NCBI GenBank assembly: GCA_016777645.1 | Contig: JADHRC010000060.1 | Span: forward strand, 1 to 9,383 | Reading direction: 5' to 3' | Length of the DNA stretch: 9,383 nucleotides | Source of the DNA: Alphaproteobacteria bacterium | GTDB taxonomy: Bacteria > Pseudomonadota > Alphaproteobacteria > Puniceispirillales > Marisalimonadaceae | Shown: piece by piece, positions 1-7,343 of the stretch | How the letters are laid out: the number at the start of each line of letters is the position of its first letter | Numbering within the stretch: the first letter of the stretch is position 1 | The notes under the pieces: model-generated | The model's input: the letters and a program-made list of their open reading frames with translations, nothing else | The model's database searches: none | Told to the model about the DNA's origin: nothing | Made by a program: the position numbers and the translations under genes

Positions 1-11
1 ATTGATTACAA

Positions 12-27
12 TTTTTTTATTGTTATT
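12..27 (+). repeat. 16-nt T-rich element, copy 1 (also at 3663-3678)
   Basis: TTTTTTTATTGTTATT occurs identically at 12-27 and 3663-3678, upstream of the ATPase gene and the binding-protein gene respectively, 38 and 45 nt before their start codons. At the second site the T run is the tail of a terminator-like hairpin. At the first, the T run could likewise be a terminator tail of a gene cut off by the window edge. Low complexity makes chance possible. Loose -10 matches (CATAAT 30-35, TATATT 35-40) follow copy 1, but no convincing -35 is seen. Confidence 0.35.
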
Positions 28-65
28 GTCATAATATATTCAAAATTCAATGTTATGGGTGATTT

Positions 66-1628
66 ATGGGCAGCAAAAAAGAATTAAAAATTCTTTTGGA
101 AGCTACCAAAATTAATAAAAAATTTGGTAACTTTGTTGCAAATAAAGATATTGATATTTTTATTGCTAAAGGAGAAATTCACGCTCTTCTAGGAGAAAAT
201 GGAGCAGGGAAATCAACTCTTGTTAAAATCTTATATGGGATATTAAAACCTGAAACCGGAACTATAAAAATTAATAATGAGAAGATCACAATTTCTTCTC
301 CGAACGTAGCAAGAAAAAATGGAATAGGAATGGTATTCCAACATTTTTCCCTATTCCCAGCTCTTACAGTTGCTGAAAATATTTTAATAGCACTTGATCA
401 AAAAATTAAATTTAAAGATTTGGTTTTAAGAATTAAAGAACTTTCAGCAGAATGGGAATTATTTATTGACCCTCTAAAGATTGTCAGTGAGTTATCGGTT
501 GGTGAACAGCAGAGGGTAGAAATAATAAGATGCTTAATGCAAAATCCTAAATTACTAATTATGGATGAACCAACTTCAGTTTTAACGCCTCAGGAAATTG
601 AAAACCTTTTCAAAATACTAAAACGTCTTGCTTCCTCAGGCTGCTCTATTTTGTATATAAGCCATAAGTTGGAAGAAATAATTGAACTAGCCGATAAGGT
701 TACTATTCTAAAGTCTGGTAAATCAATAGCTACCATTGACGCCCAAAATACGACTACTAAATATTTAGCTGAGACAATGGTTGGCAAAGAGATAACCACT
801 CTAAAAAAAGTACAATCAAAAAATTTATCTAAGAGTATTGCCTTAGAGTTAAAAAATCTAAATAAATCCAATTCAAGTGATTTTGGAATTGCTCTTAAAA
901 ATATAAATTTAACAGTTAATTACGGTGAAATATTAGGAATAGCAGGAATAGCAGGTAATGGTCAAACTGAGCTAATGGAAATTTTAAGTGGGGAAACCGT
1001 TTGCGATAATGAGGATCAAATTTTTTTGGATGAAATTCCTATTGGCTTAAAGAACATTACTGAAAGAAGACAATTAGGTATAGAAACTATCCCAGAAGAA
1101 CGCACTCTTCATGCAAGTGTGCCCAATTTAAAAATTAATGAGAATACATTTCTTACTTATTTCCCAAAATATAATGTAAATAAAAGCTTTATAGGTAAAT
1201 TTTTAAATAATCCCGAAAATAGTCTTAATGAGAGCGAGCAGATAATTAAAGATAATGACGTAAGATGTCCTGAGCCTAACCCAATGGCTAACCAACTATC
1301 AGGCGGTAATTTACAAAAGTTTATTTTGGGCAGATCCTTAGCAAACAATCCAAAAGTTGCAATATTTTCTCAGCCTACTTGGGGTGTAGATATCGGTGCC
1401 GCAACAACCATAAGACAAAAATTACTCAATCTTTCTAAAATGGGAAAAGCTGTTATCCTAATTAGCCAGGACCTAGAAGAAATTTTTCAATTATCTGACA
1501 AAATTGCTGTACTTAACAATGGAAATTTAAGTGAAATTTTAAGTGCTAACGAAATTTCTGCTACAAATATAGGGTTATTAATGGGAGGTAATTCCAAAAG
1601 TAAAAATGATCAGGAAAAAAGAAAATGA
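66..1628 (+). CDS. BMP/nucleoside-type ABC importer, fused double ATPase (YufO-like)
   Basis: Cytoplasmic ATPase that powers the importer built from the next two permeases and the downstream binding protein. Two ABC domains are fused in 520 aa, the usual size. Domain 1 is fully equipped: Walker A GENGAGKST (43-51), Q-loop Q92, signature LSVGEQ (143-148), Walker B LLIMDEP (163-169, catalytic E168), H200. Domain 2 (about 258-510) is degenerate as in this family: GIAGNGQ without Lys in place of Walker A (294-300), a Walker B position reading FSQPTWGVD with no acidic pair, and no switch His, but an intact LSGGN signature (411-415). One composite ATP site (domain 1 Walker motifs with domain 2 signature) should hydrolyse; the other is probably structural (inference). 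The start is supported by GGTGAT at 58-63. The stop overlaps the next start as ATGA. YufO-type is preferred over RbsA/MglA because both partner permeases are BMP-type. Confidence 0.93.
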   Translation: MGSKKELKILLEATKINKKFGNFVANKDIDIFIAKGEIHALLGENGAGKSTLVKILYGILKPETGTIKINNEKITISSPNVARKNGIGMVFQHFSLFPALTVAENILIALDQKIKFKDLVLRIKELSAEWELFIDPLKIVSELSVGEQQRVEIIRCLMQNPKLLIMDEPTSVLTPQEIENLFKILKRLASSGCSILYISHKLEEIIELADKVTILKSGKSIATIDAQNTTTKYLAETMVGKEITTLKKVQSKNLSKSIALELKNLNKSNSSDFGIALKNINLTVNYGEILGIAGIAGNGQTELMEILSGETVCDNEDQIFLDEIPIGLKNITERRQLGIETIPEERTLHASVPNLKINENTFLTYFPKYNVNKSFIGKFLNNPENSLNESEQIIKDNDVRCPEPNPMANQLSGGNLQKFILGRSLANNPKVAIFSQPTWGVDIGAATTIRQKLLNLSKMGKAVILISQDLEEIFQLSDKIAVLNNGNLSEILSANEISATNIGLLMGGNSKSKNDQEKRK

Positions 1629-2701
1629 TTACTTTTACTCCTAGAGATAAAGTTTCAAATTCCTGGACATTAATTGGTCCAATATTATCAATTATTCTTA
1701 CGGTTATCTTTGGGTTGTTAATTTTTACATTTCTTGGTTTTGATCCTGCTGAAACATTATACCAAATTTTTATTTCTCCCTTTTCGAGAATAGATAGGGT
1801 GAGTGATATTTTTGTTAAAGCCTGTCCATTGATAATAGTAGGGATTGGATTAATGTTTTGTTTCAGAGCTAATGTTTGGAATATTGGAGCAGAAGGGCAA
1901 TTTATAATGGGAACATTACTAGCTGGATCATTTGCCCTGTTATTTCCAAACGTTGAAACAAAGCTATTATTACTATGCATGTTCTTTGTTGGTTTTTTAG
2001 GAGGAGCATTGTGGGCATTCATTCCTGCAATTTTAAAAACAAAACTAAATGTTAATGAAATTTTAGTCAGCTTGATGCTTGTTTATGTAGCTATGCTTTT
2101 TATTGATTTTATAGTTAGAGGTCCGTTAAGAGATCCTATGAGTTTTGGTTTTCCATTATCAAAGCCATATTCTGATGGTGCATTGATAAATAAAATATCA
2201 TTTCCTGGAATAGGCTACCTAGGTCAATTACATTATGGCATTTTATTTATTATTCTTTTAATTCCTCTTGCATGGGTTTTTAATAATAAGACACTGGCAG
2301 GTTTCCAAATTAATGTTTTAGGCTCTGCTCCAAAGGCGGCAAGGTTTGCTGGTTTCAGTAGAGAAAGAATAACAATGTCTGTTTTACTATTATCAGGAGG
2401 TTTGGCTGGTGTTGCAGGCGTAATCGAAGTTTCAGCTAATATTGGTCAACTTCAACCAGAAGTATCTTTTGGGTATGGTTTTACAGCTATTATAGTTGCA
2501 TTTCTTGGTAGGCTGAGCCCAGTTGGAATTTTATTTGCCGGTATAATAATAGCAACAGTAAAATTAGGTGCAGATAATGCTCAAATGACAATGGGAATTC
2601 CTAAAGTGGTAACTGGCTTATTTGAAGGAATTCTTCTTTTCTTTCTTTTAACTGGCGAAACACTTCAAAAATATAAAATTAAGTGGTCTTGGAATAAATA
2701 A
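1625..2701 (+). CDS. BMP/nucleoside-type ABC importer permease 1 (YufP-like)
   Basis: Inner-membrane permease of the BPD_transp_2 family, 358 aa, the longer of the two permeases of the importer. A hydrophobic helix near residues 16-38 is followed by about eight more (66-80, 92-108, 113-137, 147-165, 202-219, 250-270, 284-313, 328-343). The segment RANVWNIGAEGQ (81-92) is the family hallmark in the membrane core. GSAPKAARFAGFS (233-245) fits the cytoplasmic coupling helix that contacts the ATPase. The ATG overlaps the ATPase stop by 4 bp, with AGGA at 1612-1615 as a modest ribosome site, so the two are probably translationally coupled. The partner permease follows after 2 nt. Family assignment is secure; the transported compound is not determined by this sequence. 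Confidence 0.92.
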   Translation: MITFTPRDKVSNSWTLIGPILSIILTVIFGLLIFTFLGFDPAETLYQIFISPFSRIDRVSDIFVKACPLIIVGIGLMFCFRANVWNIGAEGQFIMGTLLAGSFALLFPNVETKLLLLCMFFVGFLGGALWAFIPAILKTKLNVNEILVSLMLVYVAMLFIDFIVRGPLRDPMSFGFPLSKPYSDGALINKISFPGIGYLGQLHYGILFIILLIPLAWVFNNKTLAGFQINVLGSAPKAARFAGFSRERITMSVLLLSGGLAGVAGVIEVSANIGQLQPEVSFGYGFTAIIVAFLGRLSPVGILFAGIIIATVKLGADNAQMTMGIPKVVTGLFEGILLFFLLTGETLQKYKIKWSWNK

Positions 2702-2703
2702 AT

Positions 2704-3615
2704 ATGGAATCATTAATTTTAACTATAATCGCAACTTCTATACCCTTGTTAATGGCTGCTACAGGTGAGTTAATTACAGAAAAAAGTGGTGTTTTAAATC
2801 TTGGTGTAGAAGGAATGATGCTTAGTGGAGCTGTAGGAGCACTAGGAGCTGTCTTGTGGCTTGAAAATCCTTATTTTGGGATAATTGCCGGGGCTATGTC
2901 TGGATTATTTATGGCATGTATTTTTTCTGTTTTCACAATTAATTTCATGACTAACCAAGTTGCAACAGGGCTAGGGTTAACAATTTTTGCCACTGGACTA
3001 ACCGGTCTAGCAGGTGCACCATTAGTTGGAAAAACAATTCCATCTTTACCAAAGATAGAGATATTTTTATTATCAGACATACCCTTTATAGGTAATATTC
3101 TATTTAAACAAGATTTAGTCGCTTATTTATCAATTTGTATAATTATTTTAATAACCTATTTCTTAAAATATTCTAAGCCTGGTATTATTTTAAGAGCAGT
3201 TGGTGACAATCATGTCAGTGCTCATTCTGTTGGATACCCTGTAAAAAAAATTCGTTGGTATGCAACGTGTTTTGGTGGCATGTGTGCAGGTATTGGTGGT
3301 GCATATATACCTTTGGTTTTAACACCCCATTGGTCAGAAGGGATGACAGCTGGCAGAGGATGGATTGCCCTAGCTCTTGTGGTTTTTGCATCTTGGATTC
3401 CTTGGAGAATAATTGTGGGCGCACTAATATTTGGAGGCATTACAATTGCACAATTAGTTGGACAAGCTAGAGGGTGGCCAATACCTTCTCAAATTCTTTC
3501 TATGATGCCATATTTAGCTACAATAATTGCTCTTACTATAATCTCTAGTAGAATTTCAAAAAATAACAGTGTTGTACCAGCTTCCCTTGGAAAACCCTTT
3601 TTTGACACTCAATAA
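2704..3615 (+). CDS. BMP/nucleoside-type ABC importer permease 2 (YufQ-like)
   Basis: Second membrane subunit of the same importer, BPD_transp_2 family, 303 aa as expected for YufQ-type proteins. GVLNLGVEGMM (29-39) is the diagnostic motif of this subunit and matches RANVWNIGAEG in permease 1. LRAVGDNHVSAHSVGY (163-178) is the probable coupling helix, and GRGWIALALVVFASW (217-231) is another conserved membrane stretch. About eight hydrophobic helices are visible. It starts 2 nt after permease 1 with only a weak GGA (2691-2693) upstream, so it most likely depends on translation of the preceding gene. A terminator-like hairpin lies just beyond the stop, placing it last in a three-gene unit. Confidence 0.92.
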   Translation: MESLILTIIATSIPLLMAATGELITEKSGVLNLGVEGMMLSGAVGALGAVLWLENPYFGIIAGAMSGLFMACIFSVFTINFMTNQVATGLGLTIFATGLTGLAGAPLVGKTIPSLPKIEIFLLSDIPFIGNILFKQDLVAYLSICIIILITYFLKYSKPGIILRAVGDNHVSAHSVGYPVKKIRWYATCFGGMCAGIGGAYIPLVLTPHWSEGMTAGRGWIALALVVFASWIPWRIIVGALIFGGITIAQLVGQARGWPIPSQILSMMPYLATIIALTIISSRISKNNSVVPASLGKPFFDTQ

Positions 3616-3628
3616 AAATGTAAGAAAA

Positions 3629-3669
3629 AAATGCATTATTAATATTTAATAAAACATTTATTTTTTTTT
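3629..3669 (+). terminator. intrinsic terminator after the ATPase-permease genes
   Basis: An AT-rich hairpin is followed by nine consecutive T. The outer stem is AAATG (3629-3633) with CATTT (3655-3659). A 2x2 internal mismatch separates it from the inner stem TTATTAA (3636-3642) with TTAATAA (3646-3652), closed by a 3-nt loop. The T run is 3661-3669. It begins 13 nt after the permease stop and would separate the transport machinery from the binding-protein gene. The stem is weak because it is almost all A-T, so termination may be partial. Confidence 0.5.
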
Positions 3670-3670
3670 A

Positions 3671-3698
3671 TTGTTATTTTAGAGATTCATTCTAGTAT
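3671..3698 (+). promoter_or_regulatory. weak sigma70-like promoter candidate for the binding protein
   Basis: TTGTTA (3671-3676) and TAGTAT (3693-3698) are separated by 16 nt. Each matches consensus at only four of six positions. It lies just after the terminator-like T run and 25 nt before the start codon. An own promoter for the binding protein is biologically plausible, since such proteins usually exceed their transporter in abundance, but the boxes alone are weak evidence in sequence this AT-rich. Confidence 0.25.
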
Positions 3699-3723
3699 TT
3701 TTAGATTAATTTAGGAGTTTAAA

Positions 3724-4830
3724 ATGCTAAAATTTTGTAAACATATTTTTTCACTGGTTGCGTTAAGCGCATCAGTTTTATTTTTTATAGTCACTAATTC
3801 TTTTGCGAATCCAACAAAGGTTGGTTTTGTATATTTAACAACACCTGGTGATCATGGTTGGACATATGCACATGAGCTTGGAAAACAAATGGTTGAAAAA
3901 CGATTTGGAGATGATGTTAAAATATCTGTTGTTGAAAATGTTCCCGAAGGACCTGATGCGACACGTGTTATTAGAGAACTAGCCAAACAAGGTAATGAAA
4001 TTATTTTTACAACTTCATTTGGTTATATGGAACCTACCTTAAAAGTTGCTAAAGAATTCCCTAATATTAAATTTGAGCATATTACAGGTTATAAAAGATC
4101 CAACAATGTTGCTACGGGTAATATACGCTTCTATGAAGGTAGATACATTCAAGGAGTTGTTGCTGGATTAATGACCAAAACAAATAAAATTGGATATATT
4201 GGTGCTTACCCTATTGCAGAAGTTATAATGGGTATAAACGCATTTGCTCAAGGTCTCAGATCAGTTAATAAAGACGCTTCAATATCAGTTATTTGGGCAA
4301 ATACTTGGTATGATCCGGTTAAAGAAGCAGATGCTGCAAAAGTACACATTGCTGAGGGCGCAGATATATTAGCTCAACACACCGACTCACCTGCCATGCT
4401 TCAAATAGCTGAAAAAAATGGTGCTTTAGGTTTTGGACAATCAACTGATATGTCTGCATTTGCTCCTAAGGCTCAATTATTTGCATCAGAGAATAATTGG
4501 GGACCATATTACATTAAAAAAATTGAACAGCTTAAAAATGGTAAATGGAACACAGGCGATGGACCTGATCATTGGGCAGGAAATGAATGGGGAGGAATAA
4601 GTTCCGATATGCTTAAAATTTCTAAATTCCAGAATATGCCTGATGAAGTTGCAAAAAAAGCCCAAGAAGCTCTAAGCGGAATAAAGAACGGTTCTATTAA
4701 AATTTTTGCAGGACCACTAGTTGATAACACTGGCAAGGAAATTATTCCAGCTGGTAAAACTTTAGATGATGGTGCTTTGTGGGGTATGAATTATTACCTC
4801 AAAGGTGTTAATGGAAAAGTTCCTGGTTAA
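3724..4830 (+). CDS. BMP-family periplasmic substrate-binding protein
   Basis: Periplasmic receptor delivering substrate to the importer encoded just upstream; BMP (PnrA/BmpA-like) family, 368 aa. A signal peptide with a long hydrophobic core ends at NSFA, with cleavage likely after A28. There is no lipobox Cys, so the protein is soluble in the periplasm as expected for a Gram-negative cell. Family segments are PGDHGWTYAHELG near the mature N-terminus, the TTSFGYMEPTLKVAK and ATGNIRFYEGRYIQG regions, GYIGAYPIAEVIMGINAF at the hinge, and AQHTDSP followed by FGQSTDM. The Trp of GDHGW sits where characterised nucleoside-binding homologues carry an aromatic that can stack on a base. AGGAG (3713-3717), 6 nt from ATG, is a good ribosome site. 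An insert near residues 280-289 (DGPDHWAGNE) seems longer than in homologues I recall. The ligand is unproven; nucleoside or purine-like is inferred from the family. Confidence 0.92.
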   Translation: MLKFCKHIFSLVALSASVLFFIVTNSFANPTKVGFVYLTTPGDHGWTYAHELGKQMVEKRFGDDVKISVVENVPEGPDATRVIRELAKQGNEIIFTTSFGYMEPTLKVAKEFPNIKFEHITGYKRSNNVATGNIRFYEGRYIQGVVAGLMTKTNKIGYIGAYPIAEVIMGINAFAQGLRSVNKDASISVIWANTWYDPVKEADAAKVHIAEGADILAQHTDSPAMLQIAEKNGALGFGQSTDMSAFAPKAQLFASENNWGPYYIKKIEQLKNGKWNTGDGPDHWAGNEWGGISSDMLKISKFQNMPDEVAKKAQEALSGIKNGSIKIFAGPLVDNTGKEIIPAGKTLDDGALWGMNYYLKGVNGKVPG

Positions 4831-4838
4831 TTAAAATA

Positions 4839-4868
4839 GTAGGTAGCCATTACACTATGGCTACCTAC
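4839..4868 (+). promoter_or_regulatory. perfect 12-bp stem-loop after the binding-protein gene
   Basis: GTAGGTAGCCAT (4839-4850) and ATGGCTACCTAC (4857-4868) are exact reverse complements around a 6-nt loop, beginning 8 nt after the binding-protein stop. With six G-C pairs it is the most stable hairpin I found. No T run follows, so it is not a standard intrinsic terminator. It may protect the 3' end of the binding-protein mRNA, as hairpins behind periplasmic binding-protein genes often do, or limit read-through into the next gene. The structure is seen; the function is inferred. Confidence 0.75.
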
Positions 4869-4877
4869 CTCAATACA

Positions 4878-5591
4878 ATGTTTCGCAAATCTCAAAAAAA
4901 TTATTTTTTAATATTTTTTTTACTCATATTAAATTTTTTTAATACATCAAGTTTTGCAAAAGTTAATATTTTAGAAGTCACTGATGAAATATTTATTTTA
5001 GATATTTATGGAAACCGGTATGTTTTGGATAAAGCAAAACAAATAAAAAAAGGTGATTATTTAAGAACCAGGAAAAAACCTGCTTCTTTCATACTTAATG
5101 ATAAAACAAAAATTTGTTTGTCTGCAAACACCTCAATTAAGATATTAAATCTCAAAAAAATAGATAATAAAATTGAAATTACATTAGATTTTAATATGGG
5201 TGATTTTTTATTAGAAATAAATGAAGGACAAGCCAATATTTATAATCTGCATTTTCCTTATTATCAATTAAATGACTTACAAAATGATATTATATTATCT
5301 AAAAAAAAGAAAACAGAATTGATTAATTTTGGTGCCAAAATAGATATTTATTCAAAAGCTTCTAAAAAAATAATTAAAGCGGAACCCTACAAAATTTTTG
5401 AGTTGACACAAAGTGGAGAAATAAAAAATTCTTTCAAACTTTTAAATTTAGATAAATTCAATAATAAATTTTCTAATAACTGTAATAAGATTTTACCTGA
5501 ACTGAAAACACAAAAAAATAAAAAATGGCAATTACAATATGGCTGTATAAGTCAAAATGGTAAGCTAGTGTGTGGTAATCGCTATAAGTAA
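4878..5591 (+). CDS. secreted FecR-like domain protein of unknown function
   Basis: I do not recognise a named family member. From ATG 4878 (237 aa) the protein opens with MFRKSQKN, a strongly hydrophobic core and SSFA, a clear signal peptide cut near residue 27. It continues with a region resembling a FecR domain: a beta-rich stretch around GDYLRT, then FILNDKTKICLSANTSIKIL, then DFNMGDFLLEINEG (about residues 40-120). The C-terminal part is Lys- and Asn-rich, with Cys pairs (NNCNK, YGCIS...LVCGN) that could form a disulfide in the periplasm. No membrane helix follows the signal, and no sigma factor or TonB receptor is adjacent, so it is not a classic FecR anti-sigma regulator. The longer frame from ATG 4857 would start inside the right arm of a perfect hairpin and put seven extra residues before the signal peptide, so 4878 is preferred. 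Neither start has a clear Shine-Dalgarno. It ends 4 nt before the convergent transporter gene. Confidence 0.7.
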   Translation: MFRKSQKNYFLIFFLLILNFFNTSSFAKVNILEVTDEIFILDIYGNRYVLDKAKQIKKGDYLRTRKKPASFILNDKTKICLSANTSIKILNLKKIDNKIEITLDFNMGDFLLEINEGQANIYNLHFPYYQLNDLQNDIILSKKKKTELINFGAKIDIYSKASKKIIKAEPYKIFELTQSGEIKNSFKLLNLDKFNNKFSNNCNKILPELKTQKNKKWQLQYGCISQNGKLVCGNRYK

Positions 5592-5625
5592 ATAATTATA
5601 AATTTATATAAATAATTCTTATAGC
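5581..5625. terminator. possible bidirectional terminator at convergent gene ends
   Basis: GCTATAAG (5581-5588) and CTTATAGC (5618-5625) are exact inverted repeats flanking the two convergent stop codons (5589-5591 plus, 5596-5598 minus). The perfect 12-bp palindrome TATAAATTTATA (5597-5608) lies at the centre. The segments between outer arms and palindrome do not pair, giving a large internal loop. There is no long T run on either side, so this is a modest candidate, supported mainly by its position. Confidence 0.35.
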
Positions 5626-6339
5626 TATGAAAGCTAAAAGAATTAGAGTAATTTTGTCAAAGTTTTCCTTTGAAACACTTTTAGCAATCCAAGATCCTAT
5701 GGGCATAAAAGATAGTAATACAATTGTAGAAATCAAACTTGCTACAATAATTTCAAAATTTAAAAAATCATAATAATATAAAGTAGGCATTTGGAAAATT
5801 GACATTACTCCAAAATAAACTGAAATAGTTGGTATGAATTGATTACGTTCTAATTTCATAGCATTTAAAAATGTTATTGAGATTGGAGCAGATAGACCAG
5901 CAGTTCCCTGAAGAATTCCACCTGCAGCTCCCATAATGAATACTAACTTAGTTGCTTTTTCGTATAGTAATTTCCAAGATGGCACAATCAGCTTAAGCAA
6001 AATATAAATAATTACAATGAAAGCAACAGATAAAGTTAAAATTTTTATGGATAAATTTGCTAGAAGAATAGTTCCAATAAAAGCACCTATTCCTCCACCT
6101 ACGGCAAAGGATACAGTAAAAAAGGTTGGAAGAATAGTTTTACGGAATTGATAAAGTTGACCTATATTTGTTAATAAATTTGGGATAACCATAATTATTA
6201 CAGCTATTCTTACATCATAAAATGCAGCAATTACTGGAATGGTTACAATAGGTGCGCCTGCCCCAGTAGCACCTTTGAGTATTCCACCTAGTGCAAAAGC
6301 AACTAATATAGCAATTATTGTTATGGTATCAAAAATCAA
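5596..6339 (-). CDS. TSUP (TauE/SafE) family membrane transporter
   Basis: Inner-membrane protein, 247 aa, normal for the TSUP family whose members move sulfite, sulfonates or other organic anions. The two internally repeated halves are visible: GGILKGATGAGAPIVTIPV (18-36) and GGILQGTAGLSAPISITFL (140-158), each starting a reentrant-type Gly-rich segment, with about eight hydrophobic helices overall. It is the last gene of the minus-strand cluster, 12 nt after the oxidoreductase stop. The start codon is TTG: the frame is closed upstream by that stop and no ATG or GTG occurs before residue 50, which lies beyond the first repeat. No Shine-Dalgarno precedes it, so translation may depend on ribosomes finishing the upstream gene. 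Placement beside a dehydrogenase and aldolase suggests uptake of the pathway substrate or export of an anionic product. The substrate is unknown. Confidence 0.88.
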   Translation of the reverse strand: MIFDTITIIAILVAFALGGILKGATGAGAPIVTIPVIAAFYDVRIAVIIMVIPNLLTNIGQLYQFRKTILPTFFTVSFAVGGGIGAFIGTILLANLSIKILTLSVAFIVIIYILLKLIVPSWKLLYEKATKLVFIMGAAGGILQGTAGLSAPISITFLNAMKLERNQFIPTISVYFGVMSIFQMPTLYYYDFLNFEIIVASLISTIVLLSFMPIGSWIAKSVSKENFDKITLILLAFIAIRIIYINL

Positions 6340-6351
6340 AGGAGAAAAACT

Positions 6352-7323
6352 TTATAGTTTTAAAACTAATTTTCCAAAATGTTGGTTATTACTCATATAA
6401 CTTAAAGCTTCAGCAACATCCTTAAAATCAAAAACTTTTTCAACTGGTAGGGATAATTCTCCAGTCTCAACTAGTTTTTCAAAATCATTCCACATATTAG
6501 AGTAAACATTTCTAATTTCTTCTATTGATCTAGTGCGAAAAGTAACACCTTCATAATGTATTCTTCTTAAAGCATGAAGATCACAATTAAACTCGGTAGT
6601 GCCACCAGCTAGTCTTCCAACATTTACAATCCTACCTTTAATTTTAGTGGCTTGCATGTTTTGATTTACAGTATAGCCGGACAGTTGATCAATTATTAAA
6701 TCTACACCTTCACCATTAGTTACTGAAAGCACCTGATCAACCCAATCTGAATCTTTTGAATTTACAACAATATCAGCACCAAAAGATTTTAATTTTTCAA
6801 ATTTATCTGGTTTTGTTGTCGTACCAATTACAATTTTAGCATCTAAATGTTTTGCTACTTGCAATCCCATTAAACCAACACCTGAACTTGCTCCTTGAAT
6901 TAAAATTGATTGTCCTTTTATAAAATTACCTGCAGTTACAATAGCGTTGTGCATTGTAGCAAGTGCAATAGGGTAAGTACTTGCCTTTAAATAATCCATA
7001 TTGTTGTTTGGTATTTTTATAGCTCTTCCATAGTCAGCCACAGCATACTCAGCCCATGTGGATGACCCAGAGCACATAACCCTATCACCGATAGAAAAAC
7101 CTTTAACATCAAGTCCTACAGCAACTATTTCACCAGAAAATTCCATCCCAACAATGGTGCCCGGACCACCAGAAGCTCCATGAGCGCCACCAGAAGCAAC
7201 AACTAAATCAGCTCTATTCAATCCACATGCATAAACTTTTACAAGAATTTCATTATTTTTAGGTTCAGGAATATCAACTTCTTGAACACCAACGCCTTCT
7301 TTAGTGACTACAACAGCTTTCAT
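6352..7323 (-). CDS. zinc-free MDR oxidoreductase, quinone oxidoreductase-like
   Basis: Cytoplasmic medium-chain dehydrogenase/reductase, 323 aa, of the quinone oxidoreductase (QOR) branch, which typically uses NADPH to reduce quinones, enones or enoyl-type double bonds. The N-terminal GroES-like domain carries CGLNRADL (33-40) and GMEFSGEIVAVG (59-70). The Rossmann domain has the nucleotide motif GASSGVG (144-150) in the AxxGxxG style of QOR enzymes. The C-terminus FGKLVLKL is typical. The catalytic-zinc ligands and the structural-zinc Cys cluster of alcohol dehydrogenases are missing. AAAGGG (7330-7335 on the minus strand), 6 nt before ATG, is a fair ribosome site in the 20-nt gap after the aldolase. 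In this cluster it may reduce an unsaturated intermediate; the substrate cannot be told from sequence. Confidence 0.88.
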   Translation of the reverse strand: MKAVVVTKEGVGVQEVDIPEPKNNEILVKVYACGLNRADLVVASGGAHGASGGPGTIVGMEFSGEIVAVGLDVKGFSIGDRVMCSGSSTWAEYAVADYGRAIKIPNNNMDYLKASTYPIALATMHNAIVTAGNFIKGQSILIQGASSGVGLMGLQVAKHLDAKIVIGTTTKPDKFEKLKSFGADIVVNSKDSDWVDQVLSVTNGEGVDLIIDQLSGYTVNQNMQATKIKGRIVNVGRLAGGTTEFNCDLHALRRIHYEGVTFRTRSIEEIRNVYSNMWNDFEKLVETGELSLPVEKVFDFKDVAEALSYMSNNQHFGKLVLKL

Positions 7324-7343
7324 TATCAGCCCTTTCTATTCAA

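Noticed and set aside
590..871. 93-codon open frame on the minus strand
   Set aside because: Antisense shadow of the ATPase gene across its first-domain Walker B and following region, with no independent support.
1561..2022. 153-codon open frame on the minus strand
   Set aside because: It lies antisense to the end of the ATPase and the start of permease 1, both clearly coding by homology. The translation has no recognisable domain and no ribosome site.
3215..3470. Several overlapping 69-72 codon frames on both strands
   Set aside because: All sit inside the conserved second half of permease 2, whose own frame carries the family motifs.
4839..4868. Calling the 12-bp hairpin a standard rho-independent terminator
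   Set aside because: No T run follows the right arm; the next bases are CTCAATACAATG.
6340..6346. AGGAG-like string near the transporter start
   Set aside because: It is on the plus strand, while the gene is on the minus strand, where the same bases read CTCCT and cannot serve as a ribosome site.
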